This document shows positions 1 through 6,781 of a DNA stretch of 9,696 nucleotides, one piece after another. The stretch's first letter is position 1, and every line of letters begins with the position of its first letter. Both the position numbers and the translations under genes were made by a program. The stretch comes from Candidatus Bipolaricaulota bacterium (GTDB taxonomy: Bacteria; Bipolaricaulota; Bipolaricaulia; UBA7950; UBA9294), in the NCBI GenBank assembly GCA_021163015.1, contig JAGGXO010000034.1, positions 1-9,696 of the forward strand. Reading direction: 5' to 3'. The notes below the pieces were generated by a model, which did no database searches, was not told the origin of the DNA, and worked only from the letters and a program-made list of their open reading frames with translations.

Positions 1-83
1 CCCCTCTTTTTGTTCCATTTTCCCCTTCCTTTACCCAAATTAACTCCGGTCTCCAACAGCTCTTTCATTGTCAGTACTTCCAC
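1..83 (-). CDS. rpsB: 30S ribosomal protein S2, N-terminal fragment (runs off window edge)
   Basis: Reading the minus strand from a GTG at 83 gives MEVLTMKELLETGV, which closely matches the conserved start of ribosomal protein S2 (typically ..VTMKELLEAGVHFGHQTRRWNPKM). S2 is a small-subunit protein that binds 16S rRNA and S1. The start is supported by a GGAGG Shine-Dalgarno site about six bases upstream and by a good promoter at 116-144. Only 27 codons and two bases lie in the window. The residues after GV read NLGKGRGKWNKKR. The G, W, N and K positions align with HFGHQTRRWNPKM, but several near-invariant residues are changed. This is either base errors at a sequence end or a divergent protein. 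The identification rests on a short stretch, so it is likely but not certain. The gene is divergent from dnaB. Confidence 0.7.
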   Translation of the reverse strand, partial: MEVLTMKELLETGVNLGKGRGKWNKKR

Positions 84-115
84 ATCACCCTCCCAAGAAT
101 GAAACGTTAGCTCAG

Positions 116-144
116 AGTATAGCAAACGGGGATGATCTCTTCAA
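116..144 (-). promoter_or_regulatory. Promoter for rpsB, extended -10
   Basis: On the minus strand there is TTGAAG (144-139), a 17-base spacer, then TATACT (121-116), preceded by TGC, so the -10 is of the extended TGn type. Transcription would start near 109, giving a leader of about 26 bases that contains the Shine-Dalgarno site. This is a sigma70-type match read by eye; its placement before the S2 start supports it. Confidence 0.6.
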
Positions 145-197
145 TCTAGGGCCAGACAGCCGCAAGAGACGCATTACTGTGCTGGGGCCCTTCTCTG

Positions 198-227
198 TTG
201 GCCCGTGCCCTGGCTCTCGACTATAAT
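198..227 (+). promoter_or_regulatory. Promoter for dnaB
   Basis: TTGGCC (198-203) is followed by an 18-base spacer and a perfect TATAAT (222-227). The expected transcription start near 234 falls at the Shine-Dalgarno sequence, so the leader would be only about 14 bases. The -35 matches 4 of 6 consensus positions. Confidence 0.6.
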
Positions 228-246
228 GATCAGGGAGGTCGAGACC
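212..246. promoter_or_regulatory. Inverted repeat bracketing the dnaB -10 box (candidate operator)
   Basis: TCTCGA (215-220) and TCGAGA (239-244) are exact inverted copies separated by 18 bases. The match extends to GG (212-213) and CC (245-246) if one base is bulged on the left. The two arms enclose the TATAAT box and the Shine-Dalgarno site. The left arm lies upstream of the predicted transcription start, so if it is functional it would act as a DNA-binding site and not as an RNA hairpin. Chance cannot be excluded for arms this short. Confidence 0.3.
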
Positions 247-247
247 G

Positions 248-1645
248 ATGAGGGAGCAGGAGATGGCGACGGCGCGCAGTGGCCCAGTGCGTAGTCTTCC
301 CAAGAACATCGAGGCGGAGCAAGTAGTGCTTGGCTCGGCCATCTTGGAACCAGAAGAGACAATCCCGATTCTGATCGACAAGTTGCGGCCGGAGGATTTC
401 TATCGTCGGGCGCACCGCGTGATATTTCGCACCATTCGTGACCTGTTTGATCGTGGGGAGCCATCAGATATTGTGTCTCTCTCTAACCGCCTCGAAGAGC
501 AAGGAGATATGGAGAAGGCCGGTGGACGCGTCTATCTCAATGAACTACTCGATCGGGTAACGACGACAGCAAGCCTCGATTACTACACGGAGATCATTCA
601 CAAGAAGGCCACTTTACGTGCGCTTATCGAGGCCGGAGGGAGGATATCCGAGTTCGGCTACGACGAGTCGAGCGAGACCGACGAAATCCTGGACAAGGCG
701 GAGACGATAATCTTTGACATCTCCCGCAACGAGGCGTCTGGGAATTACTACATGGTGAATGAATTCCTCTACGACCATATCGATACGCTAGAGGAACTGC
801 ACCGTGATCCGAATCGTCATACGATCACCGGATTCTCAACAGGATTCCCGCGTTTTGACGAGATGACATCCGGCCTGCAGCGATCGGACCTCATAGTTGT
901 TGCCGGTCGTCCAGGGACGGGGAAGACGAGCCTGGCACTGGCGCTAGCGCGACATATTGCGATTCGGGAGAACGCAGCAGTGGGAATTTTCTCCTTAGAG
1001 ATGACCAAGGAACAGCTTCTTGAGAGGCTGCTGTGCGGTGAGGCGAAGGTAAGCCTGCACCGCCTGCGTGGAGGATACGTGCCGGCGGCAAAGTGGCGCG
1101 ACATCGCCAACGCAGCGAGCAAGTTTCAGAAGGCTAGAATAATGGTCGATGATTCTCCCGGTACGTCTGTTCTGGAGATCCGCGCCAAGGCGCGTCGGAT
1201 GATGGCCCAGCACGGGCTTGACATGCTGATAGTCGACTACCTGCAACTTCTTGAAGGCTCGATCCGCACCGACGTGCGTGAACAAGAGATCGCTCATATC
1301 ACTCGATCTCTCAAGAAACTGGCGCGCGAGTTGAACGTGCCCGTTATCGCCATTTCACAGCTCAATCGCGCGGTGGAACAGCGGGAGAAGCGCTACCCCC
1401 GCCTATCCGACCTGCGTGAGAGTGGAGCGATCGAACAGGATGCAGACCTTGTTGTGTTCATCTACCGCGCTGATTACTACAATGAGCCTGCCGATGCGAC
1501 GAAGGATGGTCAGGGTTCAGGCGGCGAGGCGGAGATCATCGTCGCCAAACAGAGGAACGGTCCACTGGGTAAGGTACCAGTGATCTTCCACAAGGCCTAT
1601 GCCAGCTTTTATTCGGCTGCGCGCGATGATTCGGCGCCATTCTAG
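248..1645 (+). CDS. dnaB: Replicative DNA helicase DnaB
   Basis: This is the hexameric 5'-3' helicase that unwinds DNA at the replication fork and recruits primase. The N-terminal domain (about residues 14-165) includes PKNIEAEQVVLGSAI and the FYRRAHRVIF region. The RecA-like C-terminal domain carries Walker A GRPGTGKT (220-227), Walker B LIVDYLQLL (327-335), SQLNR (370-374), LSDLRESGAIEQDAD (386-400) and AKQRNGP (433-439). At 465 residues it is full length for the family, and no intein interrupts the usual insertion sites. The ATG at 248 has GGAGG nine bases upstream (234-238). An ATG at 263 (Met6) also has a GGGAG six bases upstream, so the first five residues are uncertain. In many bacteria dnaB neighbours rplI; here it lies between rpsB and the gcv genes. 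Confidence 0.97.
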   Translation: MREQEMATARSGPVRSLPKNIEAEQVVLGSAILEPEETIPILIDKLRPEDFYRRAHRVIFRTIRDLFDRGEPSDIVSLSNRLEEQGDMEKAGGRVYLNELLDRVTTTASLDYYTEIIHKKATLRALIEAGGRISEFGYDESSETDEILDKAETIIFDISRNEASGNYYMVNEFLYDHIDTLEELHRDPNRHTITGFSTGFPRFDEMTSGLQRSDLIVVAGRPGTGKTSLALALARHIAIRENAAVGIFSLEMTKEQLLERLLCGEAKVSLHRLRGGYVPAAKWRDIANAASKFQKARIMVDDSPGTSVLEIRAKARRMMAQHGLDMLIVDYLQLLEGSIRTDVREQEIAHITRSLKKLARELNVPVIAISQLNRAVEQREKRYPRLSDLRESGAIEQDADLVVFIYRADYYNEPADATKDGQGSGGEAEIIVAKQRNGPLGKVPVIFHKAYASFYSAARDDSAPF

Positions 1646-1708
1646 AGTGTGGCTAATTTGGCGGTGTGTACGTATAATCGCGATCAGAAACGCAGAAATT
1701 AGGGAGGA
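1646..1708 (+). promoter_or_regulatory. gcv operon promoter and ribosome binding site
   Basis: The dnaB-gcvH spacer contains a perfect TATAAT (1673-1678). The best -35 at the right distance is a weak TGGCTA (1650-1655, 17-base spacer). Transcription would start near 1685, leaving a leader of about 27 bases. GGAGG (1703-1707) lies four bases before the ATG at 1712 but only one base before the GTG at 1709, so it favours the ATG. No stem followed by a T-run is seen, so dnaB transcripts could read into gcvH. Confidence 0.45.
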
Positions 1709-1711
1709 GTG

Positions 1712-2095
1712 ATGGGTTATCCAGCAGAGTATCGGTACACCAAGGAACATGAGTGGGTAGATCTGGACGGAACCCGCGCGAAAGTGGGGATCACCGATCA
1801 CGCGCAGAGCGAGCTTGGGGATGTCGTATTCGTTGAACTTCCCGCTGTCGGGACTACAGTCAATCAAGGAGACACGCTGGGAACGGTTGAGTCGGTCAAA
1901 GCAGTGAGCGATGTGTTCGCTCCGATCGGAGGCAAGGTTGTTGAAGTGAACTCTGAATTGGAGTCATCCCCCGAGACCATAAACACAGATCCGCATGGAG
2001 CTGGTTGGTTGGTCATGATAGAAGTGAGCGATCCGAGCCAGGTCGATTCACTTCTTGACTCTGCCGCTTACGAGAGAATTATCGCGGAAGAGTAG
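1712..2095 (+). CDS. gcvH: Glycine cleavage system H protein
   Basis: GcvH is the lipoyl carrier that shuttles the aminomethyl group from the P protein to the T protein and is then reoxidised by dihydrolipoamide dehydrogenase. The 127-residue protein has the family length and hallmarks: the KEHEW motif near the N-terminus, GITDHAQSELGDVVFVELP, the lipoylation motif ESVKAVSD with the modified lysine at K63 (ATG numbering), and the C-terminal NTDPHGAGWL. The ATG at 1712 is chosen over the GTG at 1709 because of Shine-Dalgarno spacing. It is the first gene of the operon, followed by gcvPA after five bases. No lipoate ligase or synthase gene is nearby. Confidence 0.97.
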   Translation: MGYPAEYRYTKEHEWVDLDGTRAKVGITDHAQSELGDVVFVELPAVGTTVNQGDTLGTVESVKAVSDVFAPIGGKVVEVNSELESSPETINTDPHGAGWLVMIEVSDPSQVDSLLDSAAYERIIAEE

Positions 2096-2100
2096 ACGCC

Positions 2101-3420
2101 ATGCGCTACATTCCCAATACAGATGCAGATCGCGAGCAGATGCTTTCCGCGATCGGGCGTTTCTCCATGGAGGAGCTCTTCTCGGATATTCCACAATTGG
2201 TAAAAGATCGTTTCCAACCCCTCGGCATCTCATCGAAGAGCGAGTTAGAAGTGCGGACGAAACTTGCCTCCTTGACGCAGAAGAACGCTGCGGCAAGTGC
2301 GCTCTCCTTCCTCGGTGGTGGAATCTACGATCACTACATCCCGAGTGTCGTGCAGCACATCACCTCCCGCTCCGAGTTCTACACGGCGTACACGCCGTAT
2401 CAACCAGAGATAAGCCAGGGGACACTCACAACGATGTTTGAGTTCCAAACACTCATTTGCGAGCTGACGGGCATGGAGGTCGCCAACTCGTCAATGTACG
2501 ACGGAGCGACGGCACTCGCTGAGGCAGCGATGATGGCTGCACGCGTCACTGGAAATAGGAAGATTGCGGTCTCTCTGGCGCTATTTGCACATTATCGCCG
2601 CGTCCTCGACACCTACTGCTGGGCCTCTGGGATAGAGATAGTGGATATTCCAACGGTCGATTATCGCTGCGATTTCTCTCACGTTCCTTCTGATATTGGC
2701 GGTGTGATCGTGCAATCACCGAATGCCTTTGGCGTTATCGAGGATCTGGCTGACGTGAAGGAGGCAATTGGCAATGCGCTGATGATTGTTGCTGTCAATC
2801 CAGTTTCTTTGAGTATTCTTACTCCTCCAGGGGAATTCGGAGCCGATATTGTGACAAGTGAAGGGCAGCCGTTTGGCCTGCCCCCATCGTTTGGGGGGCC
2901 ATTACTCGGGTTGTTCGCCACACGGAAGGCCTACCTGCGCCAGATGCCAGGAAGGCTCGTCGGACAGACAGTAGATGCCGATGGCAAGGTTGGTTACACC
3001 ATGGCTGCACAGACGCGGGAGCAGCACATCCGACGTCAGAAGGCGACGTCGAACATCTGCACTAATGCACAACTGTGTGCCCTCACCGCTACAGTCTACT
3101 TGGCAAGCCTTGGCGGTGATGGACTGCGCGATCTTGCTATGTTAAACCTGGAGAAGGCGCATTATATGGCACAGCAGCTGAGCGACCTGCCCGGTTGTTC
3201 ACTGCTCTGCGATGCGCCGTTCTTCAATGAGTTCGTGCTACGCGTTCCGGTTGATCCGAAGAGGATACGAGATGGATTACGCGTGGAAGAGATCCTCGTC
3301 GATGACCCGGCGCAAATGGAAGCCCTCGGAGTGACGGAAGCGCTGCGGTTTGCCGTGACGGAGAAACGATCCAAGGAGGAGCTCGATCGCACGGTTGACC
3401 TGGTAGGGAGGATGCTATGA
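2101..3420 (+). CDS. gcvPA: Glycine dehydrogenase (decarboxylating) subunit 1
   Basis: This is the first half of a split P protein, which decarboxylates glycine with PLP and loads the aminomethyl group onto lipoylated GcvH. The 439-residue protein has the subunit 1 signatures FLGGGIYDHYIPSVV, YTPYQPEISQGTLTTMFEFQ, NSSMYDGATALAEA, the glycine-rich SFGGPLLGLFA, and MPGRLVGQTVD followed by TREQHIRRQKATSNICTN. It has a fold-type I aminotransferase layout. The PLP lysine is on the partner subunit, as is known for the two-subunit family. The upstream Shine-Dalgarno is weak (GGAAGAG, overlapping the end of gcvH), so translational coupling to gcvH is likely. Its TGA overlaps the gcvPB start as ATGA. 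Confidence 0.97.
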   Translation: MRYIPNTDADREQMLSAIGRFSMEELFSDIPQLVKDRFQPLGISSKSELEVRTKLASLTQKNAAASALSFLGGGIYDHYIPSVVQHITSRSEFYTAYTPYQPEISQGTLTTMFEFQTLICELTGMEVANSSMYDGATALAEAAMMAARVTGNRKIAVSLALFAHYRRVLDTYCWASGIEIVDIPTVDYRCDFSHVPSDIGGVIVQSPNAFGVIEDLADVKEAIGNALMIVAVNPVSLSILTPPGEFGADIVTSEGQPFGLPPSFGGPLLGLFATRKAYLRQMPGRLVGQTVDADGKVGYTMAAQTREQHIRRQKATSNICTNAQLCALTATVYLASLGGDGLRDLAMLNLEKAHYMAQQLSDLPGCSLLCDAPFFNEFVLRVPVDPKRIRDGLRVEEILVDDPAQMEALGVTEALRFAVTEKRSKEELDRTVDLVGRML

Positions 3421-4862
3421 GGACGATATTCGACTATCGAAAGCGAAACGGTACAGGAGGAATCCTCCCCGAATTGGACGTGCCCGCGAAGAAGACGACA
3501 GATCTGATACCGCAGGATCTCATCAGGCAAGACAAACCGAGAATCCCCAACTTGAGCGAGCCAGAGGTTGTCCGTCACTATACTGCCCTCTCCAAGCTAA
3601 ACTACGGAGTCGACGACGGCCTATATCCTCTGGGTAGCTGTACCATGAAGTACAACCCCAAGGTGAACGAGGATGTGGCGCATCTACCGGGGTTCGCTTC
3701 CATACATCCGGCGGTTGATCCTGAGCTTGCTCAAGGATCGCTGTCCGTCGTGCACAAGATGTCGCGTCTTCTGTGTGGGATCACTGGGATGGCCGATGTG
3801 ACACTACAGCCGGCAGCCGGTGCTCATGGAGAGATCACGGGGATGTTCCTTCTCAAGCGCTACTTCGAGGCACGCGGTGAGACGCAGAGGACGCGTATCC
3901 TGCTTCCGGACTCCGCTCACGGGACAAACCCAGCTTCGGCAGCGACCGCTGGCTTTTCCGTGACCGAGATTCGCTCCGGTGCGGATGGGCTTGTTGACTT
4001 GAATGCCTTGAGCGGTGAGCTCGATGAGACCGTTGCCGGAGTGATGCTCACCGTTCCCAACACGCTTGGGATCTTCGAGGAGAACATTATGAAGATCACG
4101 GCGATGGTGCACGCAACCGGTGGACTCTGCTACTTCGATGGTGCGAACTTGAATGCCTTCCTTGGGCACGCTCGCCCTGGGGACATGGGAGCCGATGTCT
4201 TCCATTTCAACCTGCACAAGACAATGTCCGCCCCGCACGGTGGTGGCGGACCAGGATCCGGGCCGGTCGCCGTCAGTGAGGCGCTCGTCCCATTCCTCCC
4301 CGTGCCACGAGTGAGACTGGATCGTGGTCGCTACTATCTCGATTGGGAGAAGGGTCAGTCGATTGGGAGCATGCACTCCTTCTACGGGAACTTTGGCGTC
4401 TTCCTCAAGGCCTATACGTATATCCTTACACTGGGCGATGAGGGACTGTACGAAGCGGGAGAGAACGCTGTCTTGAACGCAAATTACCTGCAAGAGAGAC
4501 TGAAGAAGACCTATCGCCTTCCCTACGACCGGCTATGCAAGCACGAATTTGTCCTCACTGGCAAGGGAATTGCCGATGGAATATCGACCCTCGACATCGC
4601 CAAGAGGCTGATCGATTATGGCTTCCATCCGCCTACGATCTACTTCCCGCTGATCGTACACGAGGCACTGATGATCGAACCGACGGAGACGGAGAGCAGA
4701 GAGACGCTGGATCGATTCGCCGAGGCGCTGGAGAAGATCGCATCCGAGGCACAAGAGAATCCTGATCTTCTGCACAATGCGCCGCATACAGCTCCGGTGC
4801 GACGGCTTGATCAAACGCGGGCAGCGCGCAATCCAATCCTGACGTATCCGTTTGGAGACTAG
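3417..4862 (+). CDS. gcvPB: Glycine dehydrogenase (decarboxylating) subunit 2
   Basis: This is the PLP-bearing half of the split P protein. In 481 residues it shows PLGSCTMKYNPK (71-82), LQPAAGAHGE (130-139), DSAHGTNPASAATAGF (165-180), LTVPNTLGIFE (211-221), the cofactor-facing YFDGANLNA (239-247), and NLHKTMSAPHGGGGPGSGP (265-283), in which K268 is the expected Schiff-base lysine. It combines with GcvPA as an alpha2beta2-type enzyme. Length is normal for the family. The ATG overlaps the gcvPA stop and has a GGGAGG site (3406-3411) five bases upstream. Genes coding for the T protein and lipoamide dehydrogenase do not follow; the next gene, glmM, is convergent. Confidence 0.97.
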   Translation: MRTIFDYRKRNGTGGILPELDVPAKKTTDLIPQDLIRQDKPRIPNLSEPEVVRHYTALSKLNYGVDDGLYPLGSCTMKYNPKVNEDVAHLPGFASIHPAVDPELAQGSLSVVHKMSRLLCGITGMADVTLQPAAGAHGEITGMFLLKRYFEARGETQRTRILLPDSAHGTNPASAATAGFSVTEIRSGADGLVDLNALSGELDETVAGVMLTVPNTLGIFEENIMKITAMVHATGGLCYFDGANLNAFLGHARPGDMGADVFHFNLHKTMSAPHGGGGPGSGPVAVSEALVPFLPVPRVRLDRGRYYLDWEKGQSIGSMHSFYGNFGVFLKAYTYILTLGDEGLYEAGENAVLNANYLQERLKKTYRLPYDRLCKHEFVLTGKGIADGISTLDIAKRLIDYGFHPPTIYFPLIVHEALMIEPTETESRETLDRFAEALEKIASEAQENPDLLHNAPHTAPVRRLDQTRAARNPILTYPFGD

Positions 4863-4922
4863 CTATCAGCTTACAGCAATCAATTGCTTCAAACTGATAG
4901 CTGACTGTTGATGGCTTGATGC
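4862..4922. repeat. Degenerate 7-base units in inverted arrangement between gcvPB and glmM
   Basis: The convergent spacer is almost wholly made of heptamers. The left half reads GCTATCA-GCTTACA-GCAATCA (4862-4882). The right half reads TGATAGC-TGACTGT-TGATGGC (4895-4915), then a shifted TTGATGC. The right units are inverted versions of the left ones (consensus GCNATCA). The outer arms AGCTATCAG (4861-4869) and CTGATAGCT (4894-4902) pair perfectly over nine bases, and AGCAA/TTGCT (4875-4879 with 4884-4888) can form an inner stem with a four-base loop. The RNA could fold from either strand. There is no T-run on either side, so a classical intrinsic terminator is not supported. Confidence 0.6.
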
Positions 4923-6248
4923 CTACTTCGCCCCTTCGATGGCGGCAGTGATCTGCGCACAGACACGGTTGCACAGCGTCTCGTCAGCCGCCTCAGCGAG
5001 GATGCGAATCATTGGTTGCGTTCCGGAGGGGCGAACGACAAGTCTCCCTTCTGTGCCGAGGCGCTTTTCCGCCTTCTCTATTGCCGACAAGACTTGCGGA
5101 TGGGTCATGAGCTTTCCTGGCTCCGCAACAGCGATGTCTTTCCGCGCCTGCGGATAGAGGGGAATCTCCTCAGCTAGCCTGTGCAGCGGTCTCCCTCGTT
5201 CATGTGATATCTCAAGCAGCTTGATCGCCGTCAGCATTCCATCTCCTGTTGGACTGTGATCGGAGAATATAATGTGCCCGGATTGCTCACCTCCGATCTG
5301 TGCCTTGTGAGCGAGCATTGTCTGTGCCACGTGACGATCGCCGACCGGGGTGCGCAACATTTCTACTCCCGCTTCGGCCAAGGCATACTCCAGGCCCATG
5401 TTGCTCATTACGGTTGCCACGACGATTTTCGGATCTAGCGTCCCCTTAAGCTTCATGTGCAACGCGGCGATTCCCATCATGCGATCCCCGTCAAGCGTGT
5501 CCCCGCTGGGGGAGATGAGAAGAACGCGGTCTCCGTCTCCATCGAAAGCGATTCCAAGATCAGCGTGTTGGCTGAGCACGGTCTTGCGCAGCACTTCGAG
5601 GTGAGTTGATCCGCATTCTTGGTTTATTCGCTCTCCATCTGGAGCTGTGTGCATCTCGACAACGTGTGCGTTGAAATGGCGTAGAACGTGCGGGGCGATC
5701 GCTCCTGTTGCTCCGTAGGCGCAATCGACGATGATCTTAAGGCCGGAGAGATCGATGTCTTCGCTCTCGATCGTGCCCGTCAGGAACGCTGCATATCGCG
5801 TTGCCGCCGCTGGCAGAGGGGCGATCGATCCGACCCGGGGAGCCCGCGGCGGGAGATTCACAAGAACGTCTTCGATTGCATGCTCTTGCTCGACGGTGAG
5901 CTTCATCCCATTGCGGTCGAAGAACTTGATTCCATTGTCTGCCGGTTCGTTGTGTGAGGCGGAGATCACCGCGCCCAGATTGGCGCGTTCGTCCTTGATG
6001 AGAAACGATATGGCCGGAGTGGGGATGATCCCGGCGAGCAGAACGTCGACACCAGCGGAGGCGAATCCGGCTGCCATCGCCCCTTCGAGCATCGGTCCGC
6101 TGAGGCGAGTATCGCGTCCGATGATCACCCGTCCTCCAGTTGGTACGAGTAGCGAGGCGGCCGCACGGGCAAGAGAGAGAGCCAGCTCTGCCGTGACGTG
6201 TTCGTTTGCCCTTCCACGTACGCCATCTGTTCCAAATAGGGTTGTCAC
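4923..6248 (-). CDS. glmM: Phosphoglucosamine mutase
   Basis: GlmM converts glucosamine-6-phosphate to glucosamine-1-phosphate on the route to UDP-GlcNAc for peptidoglycan and lipopolysaccharide. The 441-residue protein starts with the FGTDGVRG motif. It then shows the phosphoserine loop ISASHNEPADNG with S98, the metal loop DGDGDR (236-241), the sugar loop GEQSGH (320-325), and the phosphate loop RPSGTQP (406-412). That last motif normally reads SGTEP, so Q411 is unusual. A GTG start at 6248 is chosen because GGAGG (plus-strand CCTCC, 6256-6260) sits seven bases away; the ATG at 6254 would leave only one base, and a further upstream ATG at 6335 would overlap the preceding gene. It follows the small exported-protein gene closely and is probably co-transcribed with it. 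Confidence 0.95.
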   Translation of the reverse strand: MTTLFGTDGVRGRANEHVTAELALSLARAAASLLVPTGGRVIIGRDTRLSGPMLEGAMAAGFASAGVDVLLAGIIPTPAISFLIKDERANLGAVISASHNEPADNGIKFFDRNGMKLTVEQEHAIEDVLVNLPPRAPRVGSIAPLPAAATRYAAFLTGTIESEDIDLSGLKIIVDCAYGATGAIAPHVLRHFNAHVVEMHTAPDGERINQECGSTHLEVLRKTVLSQHADLGIAFDGDGDRVLLISPSGDTLDGDRMMGIAALHMKLKGTLDPKIVVATVMSNMGLEYALAEAGVEMLRTPVGDRHVAQTMLAHKAQIGGEQSGHIIFSDHSPTGDGMLTAIKLLEISHERGRPLHRLAEEIPLYPQARKDIAVAEPGKLMTHPQVLSAIEKAEKRLGTEGRLVVRPSGTQPMIRILAEAADETLCNRVCAQITAAIEGAK

Positions 6249-6255
6249 TTGCATC

Positions 6256-6260
6256 CCTCC
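6256..6260 (-). promoter_or_regulatory. Ribosome binding site that decides the glmM start
   Basis: GGAGG on the minus strand is seven bases before GTG (6248-6246) and only one base before ATG (6254-6252). Standard spacing favours the GTG. It lies directly after the stop codon of the upstream gene (6263-6265). Confidence 0.6.
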
Positions 6261-6262
6261 AC

Positions 6263-6727
6263 TTACGGAGCCCACCCTCCGCCAATGCTGAACATGGGCG
6301 GCCCAAGAGCGAGTGGGTAGATGATCTCTCCGCACGCCGTGAGCTGGAACCGATCAGCAAACGAGAAGCGGTACGACATGCCCCCGCCGAAGACGAGCGA
6401 CGGGAACATCGCAGACAGGTCGAAGTAACTAATACCGAGCGTTCCTCGCAGGCAGCTTACTCCTGCGCTCTTCTTCTCGCCAATCGCCACATCGGCACTT
6501 CCAAGAATGAGGGTCTTTCCATCGTGTGAAAGGAAGAGGGATGCAGTGAGCCACCCGAAGGGAAAGCGCGTTCCAATATCGATTCCCATCATAGACGGAG
6601 CTTGCCCCAGAGGGATGATTATGCGCAGACCAACGTAATCAAGCCCAGTACAAAAGACAGGACTGGCCACAATTACTGTGGCAAGGAGCGCCGCCATGAT
6701 GGAGACTTGTCGCATGTGCCGTAGCAT
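6263..6727 (-). CDS. Small exported protein, possibly outer-membrane beta-barrel-like
   Basis: I do not recognise a family. The 154-residue product has a plausible Sec signal peptide: basic start (MLRHMRQ), a hydrophobic run (about residues 9-22) and a likely cleavage near SPVFCTG. Its cysteine is not in a good lipobox. The mature part alternates polar and hydrophobic residues, is rich in glycine and aromatic residues, and has strand-like stretches such as YVGLRIIIPLG, WLTASLFLSHDG and SLVFGGGMSYRFSF. This looks like a small outer-membrane or periplasmic beta protein. No Shine-Dalgarno precedes ATG 6727; Met5 and Met11 also lack one. A promoter whose start point would fall at the ATG suggests a leaderless transcript. 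It lies between the CsgG-like gene (54-base gap) and glmM (14-base gap). Confidence 0.65.
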   Translation of the reverse strand: MLRHMRQVSIMAALLATVIVASPVFCTGLDYVGLRIIIPLGQAPSMMGIDIGTRFPFGWLTASLFLSHDGKTLILGSADVAIGEKKSAGVSCLRGTLGISYFDLSAMFPSLVFGGGMSYRFSFADRFQLTACGEIIYPLALGPPMFSIGGGWAP

Positions 6728-6734
6728 TACTGTG

Positions 6735-6764
6735 AGTATATCCCCTTGTATACCCTACAGGCAA
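6735..6764 (-). promoter_or_regulatory. Promoter with leaderless geometry for the small exported protein and glmM
   Basis: On the minus strand, TTGCCT (6764-6759) is followed by an 18-base spacer and TATACT (6740-6735). Only seven bases separate the -10 from ATG 6727, so RNA would start at or next to the start codon. It lies in the spacer after the CsgG-like gene and could drive both the small gene and glmM independently. Confidence 0.45.
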
Positions 6765-6781
6765 CTACGGTTTGTCGCGTT

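Noticed and set aside
248..1645. Intein or other insertion in dnaB
   Set aside because: Walker A and the downstream motifs are contiguous and the protein has normal length.
1646..1711. Glycine riboswitch before gcvH
   Set aside because: The expected leader is about 27 bases and the whole gap is 66 bases; no aptamer-like folding is visible.
3804..4493. A 229-codon open frame on the minus strand
   Set aside because: It is antisense to the conserved catalytic core of gcvPB and has no recognisable domain or start signal.
4861..4902. Intrinsic terminator for gcvPB or glmM
   Set aside because: The stem is good, but neither side is followed by a T-run and the stem is not GC-rich, so it is described as a repeat.
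5731..6291. A 186-codon open frame on the plus strand
   Set aside because: It lies antisense inside glmM, which has all family motifs. The translation is arginine- and serine-rich with no recognisable domain, typical of an antisense shadow.
6255..6335. Longer glmM starting at ATG 6335
   Set aside because: The extra 29 residues have no family counterpart and overlap the end of the upstream gene; the Shine-Dalgarno points to the GTG at 6248.
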